Shown here in pieces: positions 11,604-23,730 of a stretch of DNA of 64,000 nucleotides; position 1 is the stretch's first letter; each line of letters begins with the position of its first letter. The stretch lies in the NCBI GenBank assembly GCA_012845835.1, contig JABAKD010000020.1:4678220-4742219 (forward strand). Direction: 5' to 3'. The notes under the pieces are model-generated. The model searched no databases, had not been told where the DNA came from, and worked only from the letters and a program-made list of their open reading frames with translations. The position numbers and the translations under genes were made by a program. Origin of the DNA: Undaria pinnatifida. Its lineage: Eukaryota > Sar > Phaeophyceae > Laminariales > Alariaceae.

Positions 11604-13990
11604 CTGATAAGAGCAGAAGATGAGTGAAGCTTGCCTGCTGCTGCTGCTGTTGCTGCTGATGCTGCACCTCGTAGCGTCGTCTTGTAGTAGCCCTGATTGC
11701 AAAGGCTTAGGCTTGCTTGCGTGGCACGTGATCGAGACGGTTTAGTTGTGATGTTACGAGAGACGTTTCGAGGACAGAAGAAGTCAGTAGTAGTCGTCCC
11801 GTCGAGAGATGAACCTCCTCCTCCTCCTCCTATCGCCCGGCGAAGTTGATCAGCACCCTGTTCTGCGCGTTGGAATACGTCTGTGTGGGGGTTTGGTGTG
11901 GCAGCGCTCAAGCCGACAGAACCGGGACGGAGATACGAAGGAGACTACTGTAGTATAACTCGCGGTTCGACCTGACTGCTGCTGCTGCTGGTGCTGCTTG
12001 TGATTGATTGAGCTGGGAGATTTTTTGGAGTAAAAAGTGATGGAGAATGGAGACCCCCGCAGGATTGTTCCTGGCCAGGCCAGGCGAACGTTTCATCCAA
12101 TGGTTTAAAAAGGTTTAAGTTACGTCGTAGTCGATCACAAGTAGTCTTTTTCGCTTCTTGTTTTTCTTCATTTTTTGCCGACGTTTTTCGACATTTTCCG
12201 ACATTTTTCCATTTTTCACTTTTTTTGTACGGTCGTTTTCCGTTTACTTTATCCCTGATCCCCCCAATGGATTCGATGTGAATTGCGGTGGTGGTGGTGG
12301 TGGTGGTATTAGAGAGAAGTAGTGGTAGTATTTGTTTTCATAGCATGTATGTGGTACCTGGTGCTTCAGCAGTAAAAGCGCGGTCATCGCGAGTGCATGA
12401 TACTCTGCTGCGGCTCTGCGGCCAGGACTCGATCGAGTTTTGTTACCATTATTATGGGGGGGGGCGTCCCAGATGTAGATCATCATCAGCATCATTAATC
12501 AAGGGGATGACGCATTTCTTTTCTTGTAGATTATTAACAGCAAGAAGAGTTAATAATGTTGCGACAGGCCGGGATCGCACGATTGCCCACCTACCTATCA
12601 CATGTGGTGAGTTATTAATTATAACAAAAAAAATACCCCTCTTCTTCGTCTAGACGTCTGGTTGTTGCAGTGCCTAGGGTCGCCTGCAGGGCTTCACAAT
12701 TGTCTTCTTACTAATGTTTTTTCACTACACACTATATATTTTCCAGGTATATATCATGCGAGGTATATATTACTGGAGTATGTAATAACACCACTTTTAA
12801 TAGTAATAATAGTATGTACATTAATTTACCATAATAAATAACAAACGCTTCTTTCTTGCTTTTTTCGTTGGTATACGATAATAACAACAACTAACTGCTG
12901 CAGTATAATAGTAAGTTAGTACTATCAAATAGTGGTAATACTTGTAGTTGACGATGATAGCAGCAAGTAGTTGACAATGAGGAGACGGATGAAGAATGAG
13001 GGGGGCGTATAAAATCAGTTTTCGTTTTTATATTATTATTTTAGTATGATAATTGTATATATACCTAGTGTGTGCACTTGATATTACTAACTAGTATATA
13101 TAAATACTGCTGTGGTGTTATTACTAAAAACTACACCATGCAGCAACAACAGCAGTAGTAGTGTATATATATGTAGTAGTAGTAGCTGCTGCTGCTGCTG
13201 TTGTGCCGCTTTTGCTTGCTGCTGCTGTGCAACTACACCAGGTAGCTTGCACTGAGTGTTGCTGTGCTGTCGCACTCCTCTCTCCGTTGGGTCGTTCTGG
13301 GTACAGAAGGAGAGCGGGGTGCAGAGTATGTAGTATTGCATAGGAGGAGAAGGAGAGTTATAGTTGCAGTTGCCAAGAGTGATCAATGCATGATGATGCG
13401 CATTCCGACTTTCTGGCGTTCCATGTCAGCCCAAATCATACATAGAGCATGCGCATACATATCAATCATATACGTATACATCTTACCTTATTACTTACCA
13501 CACGCCCTCCTCCTGGTATATTATTGTCGTTGATCTCACATACAACTAACTGCTGTATGTATCTATGCTCGTAGCTCATTTGCCACATACAGGATATGTA
13601 CATATATGCTATAACATATTATTAGTCTGTTGTTGTACCCGTTGTCTGTTGTGTGACCACGAAAAGAGACAACAAGAAGTCCACATATTATTCAACATAA
13701 CACGTAGCATAGAGAAGAGGTCGGCAAGAAATCAAGCCCAAACGAACCTCAGCCAGTCAGGGTCCCAAGATGATATATCGCTAAGTCCACGATATACGAC
13801 CTTTATATCATCAGATCATGACCAGTGATTTTGCACGTATTTATTGTTTGCATACAAACACGAGGAGACACATACATGGCACGTGCGATAAAACATGATC
13901 AGATCTATTATAGTCTATACATGTATCTTGCACATACAACAAACATTATACGCACACACCCAGTAATATACGCGAGATCGGAAGATCACA
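11604..13990. other. repeat-rich intergenic or intronic sequence
   Basis: It has CTG/CAG runs (11.63-11.67, 11.97-12.0, 13.18-13.23 kb), a GGT run at 12.28 kb and AT-rich sequence to 13.1 kb. No exon with both splice sites was convincing. If the candidate exons at 18.3 and 11.5 kb belong to one gene, this is intron. Confidence 0.4.
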
Positions 13991-13994
13991 CACA

Positions 13995-14050
13995 GCTCTT
14001 GCAAATGAGTTTCGACGAAATCTTCGATCTCACAGCTGCTGCTGCTGGAG
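13995..14050 (-). repeat. interspersed repeat family A
   Basis: The minus strand reads CAGCTGTGAGATCGAAGATT and TCGTCGAAACTCATTTGC. A CTG run has expanded within the CAGCTG word. Confidence 0.75.
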
Positions 14051-14180
14051 AGTGTATATTTTTTTCAATATACTCCGTATTACGTATACGCATACATACA
14101 TACTGCATCCAATAATATCTTGCATGGTACACACACGTGTGATATATAGTCTATGACCTTTTTTATTTTTGTTTACACAC

Positions 14181-14455
14181 TTTTCTACTTTCCAGCTTCC
14201 TGGACAACGTCGTCCCTTGTCCCCCTCGATTCTTGCCTTCAATTTTTATCGCACAAAGGCTTCAAAGCAATCCAACTGCTCGTCGATTTTTCATCAAGTT
14301 TTGCTAACTCACGCTCTCGCGCTTTCCGCAAGAGTCAATTTATGCACAAGAAAAAGTCCCTACGAATTTATACATAATAGACTACGAGTATATATCTACG
14401 AGTATCACTCGGGGGGACTCGAACTCACAAAAAACTGACATATACAAGCTCGAGG
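14181..14455 (-). mobile_element. SINE-B copy, head truncated
   Basis: The body matches the copies at 23.7 and 52.5 kb: TTTCCAGCTTCCTGGACAAC, CTTGCCTTCAATTTTTATCG, CACGCTCTCGCGCTTTCCGC and CACTCGGGGGGACTCGAACT. On the sense (minus) strand the B box (GAGTTCGAGTCC) is present, but the A-box end has been replaced by the tail of a SINE-C copy. Confidence 0.75.
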
Positions 14456-14600
14456 ATGTTGTTGTTGTTCTCACATTAACTCGCATAATCAAGTCCGTGG
14501 TCACAGGACAGGCTCCAGTCACTCTGGAGCTGAGGAATACCCCAGGAAAAAACACAAACAACCCAAGGTGGTACACGCATATATCACAGCTGAGCATAAC
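14456..14600 (-). mobile_element. SINE-C copy, truncated
   Basis: It begins on the plus strand with GTTGTTGTTGTTC, then TCACATTAACTCGCATAATC and CCAGTCACTCTGGAGCTGAG. Read in the sense (minus) direction it ends in (CAA)n. It sits directly against, and probably inserted into, the SINE-B head. Confidence 0.75.
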
Positions 14601-16997
14601 CCGAACCGGCTATGATATCAGTCACTGGCACCGCACGTATACCGCATGTATATATAGTGTCTGTTGTGTACTACTACTCCTATTAAAATACTAACATTAT
14701 CATGTAAGCACGCGGTATACTATTATATTAGCATTATTAGCCATAATAACAATCAATCGTACTCTACGACTCAGCACTATTGCTTTCTTCTACTACTAGT
14801 AACTACTATTAATAAGTACTACTATACTACTTACTGTTGTTTTGTTGTAGTATTACATTAGTATTAATACTAACACACAGACGGACAGGCTGCAACGAGA
14901 ATCCATTAATAATATTTTGGTAATAATGGGACCGAAAACATCCTCCAAGTTTGTTAGCACACTGATGATGGTCCCGGATGCTACTGGTTACTGGGTTGCA
15001 TGCATGGTGGGGAACAGAAGTACCTCAAACATGAGTCAGTCAGTCAGCCAGTGCATTGATGTACGGCAGCCGAATTTTACCTTTCAAAGGATTTATTGAC
15101 GCTTTGTATGGTATGAATACTGCGAAGATCGTGGCGGATTACATGCATATTTGCAACTTGTATTCGTATACAACAAACAAGGAGCAGGAGAGGTATCCTA
15201 TATGACAAAAAGGTAATAATAACGTGAAAATTCATTATAATAATAAATTTGAAGGTGTGTTTGTTGTTTTGCCAGAGAGAGGGGGTACGGCAGTTTGGAG
15301 CACAACAACAGCAAGATCGCCCTAAGTTTGAGGTTGGTAGAGGTTGGTAGAGCAAGCAGCAGAAAAAGCAGCGAGCAAGCAGCGGCGGCGGCAGCAAACT
15401 CGAGCATGCGTACAGCAGTCGTTGATCTCATAAAATACTCCGCGTTATTTACTTGTATTTTTCGCACACACACCACACAGGACGGCGCATCCCCGAGGCT
15501 GTAACACTCTCGTACACACGCAATGACGCCAAACAACAACGAACCTTAACCAACTTAACTGCCCCATACTTTATTCGAAGCAAGGTATTATAGCATATAC
15601 TTGTGTATTTAAGGGTTTGTCCCTTGGTTTTCTTACACTGCTTCATGGGGATGTCTAGATGACATGAGCATGGCACACAACATGAAAAATGGTATGCACT
15701 TATCATAGCACTATTGATACTAAATATACGCGGTTTTCGCTCTGTCTACTCCTGCAGCATCGCAATAATAATGATAAAGCACGATGTAGATGTATGCGCG
15801 TACGATGTTAACCTGGCCCACACGAGCATACCGAACCGCGCACACGCACACACGCGCACGAGTCGTATAAACGCACAAACAAACCACCACACTCGCGAGC
15901 ACTTACTGAAACATTCGCAACCGTTAGCAGTGCGTCCATTATTAATATTCTTCAAAGTAGAAGACTAAAAAGAATCTACTAATACACTTGACCATTCTTT
16001 GTTGTTGTCGATATTCCGCCCGCATTCTCTGCAGATAGATGCTGCAGATGCTCTACAGGACGCATTCTCTGCAGATGTTCTACAGGAGGAGGAGGTGCGT
16101 GCAACATTGCATGAAGAAGGCGATCATCATCCTCATCATCATCATCATCATCATCACAATCATGACGATGTTCGACACTTTTCATAATATATATCACGAT
16201 AAATACGTAGCTAGCTGTGTGCTACCACCACGGATCGATGCACTTGACAATCGTCTACTTTTTTGCGCCGCCAAGCATCCTGGCGGTGGCTGTGTCCGCA
16301 AGATGCTCCCACGTGAAAGATAAGAGTAGGCGAAACTTCTCCATCTGGAATGAATGCGCAGTTACTAGTAGTTACTACCAGTAGTTAGTAAGTGCGCAGA
16401 CAAAAAGTACCACACTCACTCACGTATGAATCTGTATATTGCGTGTGTGCACGTCGTGCATTGTGCGCTCTGCACTGCATGACGCCAGTCGGCACTACGC
16501 TGCATTATGAAGCAAGCCACACTCGTTCGGGGAATGGCCATAGACACGGCACTCGGCATTGCGCCGGCCGAAAGACCCTACATTGACCTTTTTGAGCCCC
16601 CAGGCGGGCCTAGGGCAGCATCACAGCGACCCAACAAACGACAAGAAGTATAAGCGGTAATATCAACCGTGTAGGGAAAAGCGTGCGGCAACAGACAGTA
16701 TTATAGCGCAGCAGTGCAACGATGGTATCATGCATGGTGCTGCCTGCGCGCATGGCGTCCATCTATCTCCCTGCGTTGCATCTGCATTTGCGCGCGCATT
16801 GCTTACCCTAGGAGCCCGAGTGCGTCGTGTAGCCCACAATGCTGTAAGCTCATCAATTACACACCTTTTCCTAAGTAGTCAAGTACCAAGGGTTGCTCAG
16901 TGGTTACTGTGACAATGCTACATGCTATGCAGGTCTGTCAACTATTAATGGTTTTCACCATTGACACTAATATTTTCCTGGTCCTAGGCTACTACTA
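14601..16997. other. no recognised gene; AT-rich and simple repeats
   Basis: TACTA/TTACTA-rich sequence (14.7-14.9 kb), a (CAT)n run at 16132-16162, and TGCAGATGCTCTACAGGACG-type short repeats at 16.03-16.08 kb. Nothing protein-like was identified. Confidence 0.45.
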
Positions 16998-17179
16998 CAG
17001 TAGGTGGCCCTATATAGTGCGGGTATGTGTCACGAAAAATTACCCGCACTATATACCGGGCACCCGCACTATATAAAAACCGGCCACTATAGATGGGTCT
17101 ATATTGTGCCAAACGATTTCACCCGCACAATATCGGACACCCGCACTATATGACCCGCACTATACAGGGCCACCTACTG
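16998..17179. mobile_element. MITE-E copy 1 (TA-flanked, about 182 bp)
   Basis: Inverted ends CAGTAGGTGGCCCTATATAG and CACCTACTG are flanked by TA on both sides, as in Tc1/mariner-type elements. The interior repeats the tip word CCCGCACTATA several times in both orientations. A nearly identical second copy lies at 23465. No coding capacity. Confidence 0.85.
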
Positions 17180-18259
17180 TACTACTACTACTACTACTAC
17201 TACTGCAACTGCAACAACTACTCCCACGAGAATTATTGTTAATATCACTGCGGCGCCGGTAGACCTATTATTGTTGCCACAGCTCCTAATATATGCTGGT
17301 AGTATTGTGAGTTATCTATTGTATAGATAGACATATGCCGAGGGTGACATCAAATACCAAGATAAACCGCCTCGAGCTGTGCTGCCACCTACTACTATGT
17401 ACGTACCTGGTACTTGTATTCAGTAAATACATGTAAAATTGACCAATAATATCGTGGGAATTTTCCGGGCGCTCAATGTCCTTCTCTCGTCTGCTATCAA
17501 TAGTAGTATTATTGATAGTAGTGGGCGATCAATGGCTTAGTCTTGTCTACTATCAACAGTAGTGATCTATACCAGTATACACCAGACCCCGTCCGTCATG
17601 CTCCTGGTCTGTCGATACGCTGGCCGCTGCTTGCTGTGTGATATACTTGGTATGCCACAACACGATGCTTCGGATTAAATTTCAATTGATTGATTGATAT
17701 ACTCCGAAACTGCGCGCTAATACTGTTAGTAATGTACTAGCCTAGGCCAGTTGTTATGTTCCTGGCAGTCTACAGGACGAACATGTACATGTTACGAGGT
17801 GTGTATAGACCCATACGAGGTACGCATGAATTTATGCCACGCGCGGTTGGCGTCGACCATCGACCACAAACAAACAACCACGCAACGGAAAATATAAAAC
17901 ATGGCATCATCTAATGTCATTTGTGTGCCTAAAGTAGTATAATTGTTGCATTGATCGTGCGTGTGGTATGATGTCGAGTCTCTCCTGCTGAACACTGTAT
18001 AACTCCACCCCATGTCTCCAGAACAACCCATATCTATGCTTGGAAATAATATATTGTTAGATTTTAACAATAGATTGATAGGTGTTGTTTGTTGTGGCAA
18101 AAGGGCTAAGACACCACAGTCAGTTGGTTGTGGCATCTAAAACGACCAGGTCCGAGCAAGCGCGCGGTGGGGGGCGGGGGGGGGATTCCTTGGGCCTTGG
18201 GCGGCACTCCCTTTAAATCAGAAACGGCGCGGTTGCTCTTCCTTCCCCCTCCAACCTAC
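17180..18259. other. no recognised gene
   Basis: (TAC)n after the MITE, then ordinary sequence with a TACCTGGTA palindrome at 17406. Confidence 0.4.
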
Positions 18260-18383
18260 CTGCACGTGACCACTGCGCCGATACCCACCGCATACAAACG
18301 TACACCAAGATAGCCAAAGCATGCCGACCAACAGCTTTTGCGTGTTTGTCCACCTTGCAGACTTGATCCGCCAGCACTGCTAA
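18260..18383 (-). CDS. candidate exon of unidentified gene
   Basis: A minus-strand block is bounded by a strong acceptor (TTCTTATGCAG) and donor (GCAG|GTAGGT). One open reading starts LAVLADQVCKVDKHAKAVGR and continues HALAILVYVCMRW, a plausible amphipathic helix pair. A second frame is also open, so the reading is not unique. The length is 124 nt, leaving phase 1. I do not recognise the protein. The chain with the exon-like blocks at 11.5, 10.8 and 1.1 kb is phase-consistent, but the introns would be long and other exons may be missing. A distant similarity to the C-terminal region of Urb2-type nucleolar proteins is a guess only. Confidence 0.35.
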
Positions 18384-19285
18384 CTGCATAAGAAGTTGTA
18401 TTGTACGACAACGTGACTGCAACCATGATTCTCCGCCTTGGGAAACTGCCACGGGCAAAAGCGACCGGAGGGGCGAGCGGTGGCCGGGCTATATATCCTC
18501 CAAGCAATGGCGAGCCAGGCCCGGTCACGGCGGCGGGGGCGGCGACGGCGGAGGCGGGAGACGCGGCGGGGGCGGGCCGAATGGGTCCGGCAGCAGTGGC
18601 AACACAGTCAGCAGGATGAGCGGGCCTGTCGCTAACAGGCGAAGGGGCCTGTGGTCATCGACGCCATAACCAACCCCCCCCCTACGCTTTCTCTCGTGCG
18701 CTCAAGAAGACGAGAAATTTTTGTGATATCAGCCGGCAGGAAAACTGGGTGCGTGTTTGCTTTCGCGTTATCGCCGAACGAAAAAGGGTTGGGCGCGCTG
18801 TTCGGCTGGGTGCATGTTTGCTTTCTTTCGCGTTATCGTCGAAGGAAAAATAGTTGGGCGCGCTGTTTGCCATCACCACTTTGTTAGTATAACCACTGTT
18901 TACTATCATCATCGTTACCGTTACTACTATTAATACTATAAAAACTGTGCTTAGCTTGCTGTCAATCCGAGAGTGAGCAGCATCATCATCAATCAGCTTC
19001 AACGTCTCTCACTCAAATAACATGAAAAAAAAACGCTATCGATAATCAGGAAAAACGTTAAATACGTTATGAGTGACAGCCATGACTACCACTCACTGCT
19101 ACACCAGTCATTGTCATTGAGGTTCAACTCACATTACGGACAGTCACTCGGCAAAGACATACCAGCCAAGCGTATTGCAGTGAGTGGACTCCCGAGAGGC
19201 CGCCAGGTTCGATCGGCAGAAGATGCCGAGGAGGACGCACGAGAGGACACAACAACAGCGAAAGCAACTGACACACGACGCGTAT
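18384..19285. other. no recognised gene
   Basis: GC-rich run (18.52-18.58 kb, GGCGG-type), then an approximate direct repeat of TTTGCTTTCGCGTTATCGYC (18.75 and 18.82 kb). No exon was identified. Confidence 0.4.
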
Positions 19286-19350
19286 GAAAATACGTGGAAG
19301 TATGGTGAGCTAAAGCTTTATTTTTCCCCATCCACCGGAGAATAAAAAAA
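19286..19350 (+). mobile_element. retroposon 3' end, family L fragment with poly(A)
   Basis: Matches the tails at 5.7 and 38.9 kb (TACGTGGAAGTATGGTGAGC, AAGCTTTATTTTTCCCCATC) and ends in ACCGGAGAAT plus a run of A. The poly(A) confirms which end is 3'. Confidence 0.65.
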
Positions 19351-19511
19351 AAAAAAAAACACAACAACAGCAACAACAACAACAACTCATATATATACAC
19401 ATACATACATATACCTGGTGCCATGGCATACGTTGTTAATGGTGCCAGAGTTCTTACCCCCCGCCGTCAACGGCGAGCAGAACGGTTTTAGGTTGTTTCC
19501 GTTGTTATAAA

Positions 19512-20812
19512 TCATAATAGTGTGTGGAGTCGTCACATTAAATCGGTCATTTCTGCCCATCAATAACGTCATCATCGGCAGGACACAAGCGTCCGTGTGG
19601 CCGTGTGCTGATTCTTCGTCCTGGAGAGATGTACATCTTCTGTGGTCACAGACTGCATGCTGCTGTGAAACAGATGAAAACAACGAAAACAAATCCTCGC
19701 CTGCGATTGAGCCGAGGAAAAAAGCAAATGAAATGCCAGCGTACCGAGTACGAATGACACAGCAAAAAACAACCCAGAGAAGAAATTTCACAGAGAGGAG
19801 TACTGTTGTGTATCGTATGTAGTGGTATCTGTAGAATAAAAAACACAAGAAAGAAACGAAACAAACGGACGCACTCCTGGAATGGGGGGCACAAGCGACT
19901 AACAACACTCACCGCAGGAAAACATAACGAGACAAGAAACACATGCACTCTCTCTCGGGTGGATGTCTTCTCTCTCGTGTGCCGCGTAGACTTTGGGAGA
20001 GTGAGCCGTGGTGCATCACCATGGTCAACGCGAAGAAGGAAGGGAAATATTAAAGGAGAAGCAGATAGAGAGAGAACAAAATAACGAAAGAAGAAAGAGA
20101 AACAAGGCCGAGCGAAAAACAAACTGTTCGAACTACTTGTACCACAGAGTGGAAGCACGAATAGCACAGTCTTCCCGCTCTGTCACACCTACCTAGAAGA
20201 CGAGCCTGTAGGCTAGCCACGCGGTCTGCCACCTCCTCCCTACTCCCTTCGACAGCGACCTCCGATTTCAGTGCCACCGCTGTCGCCCATGTGCGGGTGC
20301 AAGGGTCTATGATCTTGATAACGATGTCACCTCCCTCCCCCCCAAGGAAATGTGAAGACGAAAAAGAAAAAAACAAGCCGAACGACTGCAACAAAAGAAA
20401 AAAACAAAACTCACTCGCAATCAAATTCGAATTCGGGGGCAGCAAAATAAGTAGCACTGCTTCCATACATACGTTGGTCACACTGGTGCCCTGTTATACG
20501 ATCTGCCAGTTTTTTCTGCTGTCATCGATAGCGGTATCAATACCCCCCCCCCCCCCCCTTCGCGCCCCTTCTCCTTCCCGCCCTTTTTCTTGGCGTCGTC
20601 GTTAGCATGCCGTAACTCTGGGCTATTTTCCACCTCGGTCCTGTGTGCCACCTCGCCATGAAACCATCCGCCGCTTTGACGATCTCCCGGTACCACTTGC
20701 CAGCCTGTTTATCCGCCGCCGGCCGCAGCACCGTATCTACCCCGAACAGCAGTGGGAGGGTTTCCGTCGATCCCTCTTCGGCTCCAAGCACCGCGTCGCA
20801 GAGTCTAACTAA
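19512..20812 (-). mobile_element. LINE copy 2, 3' region only
   Basis: It is collinear with 7430-8505. On the minus strand it starts AEEGSTETLPLLFGVDTVLR, then GKWYREIVKAADGFMARW, the LKSEVAVEGSREEVADRVAS words, and the same 3' end words (TCTGTGACCACAGAAGATG, GATTTAATGTGACGAC). The reverse transcriptase core is absent (5' truncation). A C-run near 20.54 kb interrupts the reading. Confidence 0.8.
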
Positions 20813-20827
20813 ATAATATTATAAAAA

Positions 20828-20935
20828 TAGAAATACACTCCATCCAGCTGTGAGATCGACGATTTTGTCGAAACTCATATTTGCAAGCTGTGTGAGATGC
20901 TCCGATCGCGCGTATATTACTGTGTGTGTAAATAA
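20828..20935 (+). repeat. interspersed repeat family A
   Basis: CCAGCTGTGAGATCGACGAT, then TTGTCGAAACTCATATTTGC and TCCGATCGCGCG. It is the left-most member of the 20.8-23.3 kb cluster. Confidence 0.8.
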
Positions 20936-20959
20936 TACCTGGTATACCTGGTATATAAA

Positions 20960-21110
20960 TGTTTAAAGGATGTCAGCTGTGTGCGAGTTCGACCAATAAT
21001 GTAAGGGTCGATACCCATATTTACGTCGCACAAACACGTGTCACGCGTTCTGCTACTACCGCTGCTGCTGCTATGTACGTACCTCGTATGCATTTACGCA
21101 AGATCGCGCG
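20960..21110 (+). repeat. repeat family B with (CTG)n tail part
   Basis: GTCAGCTGTGTGCGAGTTCG, then AATGTAAGGGTCGATACCCA, and CACGTGTCACGCGTTCTGCT followed by a CTG run. The same succession occurs at 22245-22375. Confidence 0.75.
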
Positions 21111-21119
21111 TATATTACT

Positions 21120-21606
21120 GGGTGTGTGTAAATAATACTATATTATAAAAATTAAAATACACTCCAGCTGTGAGATCGAATATTTCGTCGAAACTCATCT
21201 TTGCAAGCTGTGTGTGTGTTACTCCGATCGCGCGTATTACGGGTTGTGTGTCCTCATTAAGGATATAGGTCGGCGACTCCCCTTGCAACTACAGTGAGTG
21301 TAGCTATCAGGGTCAACAGGGTGATGTTAAGCAGTCTGTGCGCGGAAACTATAAAACCTGTTTCTGAGGGGGACAAAATCTGACAGCCGTGGAAGGAAAT
21401 GCATCAGTTTATCAAGTGAATCCTGTAAGTCGAATACCCGCGAGGGGAGGGCGGAGTTTTGAAGGACGTGGGGGCCTGATTTTGATCAAAAGGGGGGCGG
21501 GAGGGGTGGAGGGGGGGACGGACAGGTGAGGCAGCTTAATTTGTGCGTGGAAACTATAAATCCTCTTTGTGGGGGAGGCGGGGGGCGGGGGGGGAGGGCT
21601 TTAGAT
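21120..21606 (+). repeat. left arm of large inverted repeat (family A plus extension)
   Basis: It starts with family A (AAAATTAAAATACACTCCAG) and continues TTGTGTGTCCTCATTAAGGA, GGTCGGCGACTCCCCTTGCA, GAGGGGGACAAAATCTGACA, TCAAGTGAATCCTGTAAGTC and CTGATTTTGATCAAAAGGGG, then ends in G-rich sequence. It is matched in inverse order by 22840-23280. Confidence 0.9.
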
Positions 21607-21739
21607 CGCATTGATATAGGGGTTTGCTATACGCATGGTGCTAGGTCCAGGCGACGGTGCGGGTGTTTGGGAAGGAGGAGGCGTTGGGGGCGGGGGGGGG
21701 TGGGAATTGCAGCAGCGGCATATCCAGGGCGTGGAAGTG

Positions 21740-21850
21740 TATATATTATAAAAATTAAAATACACTCCAGCTGTGAGATCGAAGATTTCGTCGAAACTCA
21801 TCTTTGCAAGCTGTGTGTGATACTCCGATCGCGCGCATTACGAGTTTGTA
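21740..21850 (+). repeat. interspersed repeat family A
   Basis: TATATTATAAAAATTAAAAT, then the A core and ATACTCCGATCGCGCGCATT. The extension seen in the big arms is absent here. Confidence 0.8.
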
Positions 21851-21859
21851 TATATATAT

Positions 21860-22112
21860 TAACTGATGCATTTCCTTCCACGGCTGTCAGATTTTGTCCC
21901 CCTCAAAAACGGGTTTTATAGTTTCCGCGCACAGACTGATTTACATCACCCTTTTGACCCTGAGAGCTACGCTGTAGTTCCAAGGGGAGTCGCCGACCTA
22001 TATCCCTAATGAGGACACACAACCTGTAATACGCGCGATCGGAGTATCACACACAGCTTGCAAAGATGAGTTTCGACAAAGTCTTCGATCTCACAGCTGG
22101 AAAGTGTGTTTT
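21860..22112 (-). repeat. third copy of the extended A unit, inverted
   Basis: Same order as the left arm on the minus strand, from the A core to GGAAATGCATCAGTTAA. It stops before the G-rich part. Confidence 0.85.
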
Positions 22113-22129
22113 TATTTCAAAACTCATCT

Positions 22130-22375
22130 TTGCAATTTGAAAATAAAAATACACTCCAGCTGTGAGATCGAAGATTTTGTCGCAACTCATCTTTGCAAGC
22201 TGTGTGTGATTATTTTTATAATATATTCATGTTTCAAATATATATGCCAGCTGTGTGTGAGTTCGATCAATAATGCAAGGGCCGATACCCATCCTTACGT
22301 TGTACAAACACGTGTCACGCGTTCTGCTGCTACTACTGCTGCTGCTATGTATGCATTTATGGATTTACGGATTTT
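22130..22375 (+). repeat. A core followed by B/(CTG)n unit
   Basis: A core at 22140-22215, then at 22245 the B words (CCAGCTGTGTGTGAGTTCGA, AATGCAAGGGCCGATACCCA) with the same CTG-rich end as 20960-21110. Confidence 0.75.
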
Positions 22376-22839
22376 TTTTCATGCTTTGGCCATACATACA
22401 GAGTGAAGACGGACGGAAGTTCCAAGAACGTTTGGACTTCACGTTTACACCCCAATGCTCCATATATAGTCTATACGTTTTCGCTCAGAGTGGTCCCCAG
22501 ACACAACTATAATGAAAATGAATGCCCTACCATATAACACCACCGTGTGGGCAACGCAGATCTAGTAGTGTCACGAGCGGAGCCGTTTGGCCGTACCGAT
22601 GGTGACTTGAATTAGTAAAATTACTAGAAAAAAAGTAAAATTCCAAGCGTTTTGTCCTCATAAAACGGAAGCAGCGGATGAGGGATAAGGGCTAAGGACT
22701 AAGGGCTAGTTAGTGCGGACTATTATTGTTAATAGAAAGGACCGCGAAGGAAATGGCCACGCGAAACAGACAGGGCATGACGACTGAGCGTGCTGCGCGC
22801 ATTTCCACGCTTACTTCCATTTTCCATGTATTATAATAG

Positions 22840-23280
22840 CACCCCCCCCCCCTCCCCCACAAAAAGGATTTATAGTTTCCACGCACAAATTGACCTGCCC
22901 CACCCGTCCCCTCCCCCCCCTCCCCCCCTCCCGCCCCCCTTTTGATCAAAATCAGGCCCCCACGTCGCCCTCCCCTCACCGGATATTCGACTTACAGGAT
23001 TCACTTGATAAACTGATGCATTTCCTTCCACAGCTGTCAGATTTTGTCCCCCTCAGAAACGGGTTTTATAGTTTCCGCGCGCAGACTGCCTAACATCACC
23101 CTGTTGACCCTGATAGCTACACTGTAGTTGCAAGGGGAGTCGCCGACCTATATCCTTAATGAGGACACACAACCCGTAATACGCGCGATCGGAGTATCAC
23201 ACACAGCTTGCAAAGATGAGTTTCGACAAAATATTCGATCTCACAGCTGGAGTGTATTTTAATTTTTATACTAGTGTTTT
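22840..23280 (-). repeat. right arm of large inverted repeat
   Basis: The reverse complement of 21120-21606 with small differences, including the C-rich (G-rich on minus) run at 22.84-22.94 kb. The spacer between the arms is about 1.2 kb and carries a third inverted copy. Confidence 0.9.
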
Positions 23281-23464
23281 CGGACGCTACGAATGTTGTC
23301 ACCGCGGTGGGCCATCCCATTGTGTGCTCGTAATCAAGAGCTCCCTTCCTGCGCATGCCTCGTGTGTTTCGTAGTTTGTGGCGATAGATTTCGCTCCCTA
23401 CCTGCGATGATGAGACATCGCCGGCACGGGCACTTGGTGCGCTGGGTGTCGACGGGTCGAAGTA

Positions 23465-23643
23465 CAGTAGGTGGCCCTATATAGTGCGGGTATTGTCACG
23501 AAAATTTACCCGCACTATACCGGGCACCCGCACTATATAAAAACCAGCCACTATAGAGGGGTCTATATTGTGCCAAACGATTTCAACCGCACAATATCGG
23601 ACACCCGCACTATATGACCCGCACTATATACGGCCACCTTCTG
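23465..23643. mobile_element. MITE-E copy 2 (TA-flanked, about 179 bp)
   Basis: Starts CAGTAGGTGGCCCTATATAG and ends GGCCACCTTCTG, with TA on each side. It differs from the 17.0-kb copy at only a handful of positions, so both are young. Confidence 0.85.
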
Positions 23644-23730
23644 TAGCAGTCACAGCAGTGTCGTCATGTATATGAAGAACACACATTATCATGCATTCAT
23701 TTATCGTTGGAGTCTTTTCGCTTTTATTTT

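Noticed and set aside
21760-23260. Small conserved protein (start KIKIHSSCEIEDFVETHLCK) in several frames
   Set aside because: It recurs because family A DNA recurs in both orientations. It lacks a constant start or end, and the DNA is conserved without codon bias.
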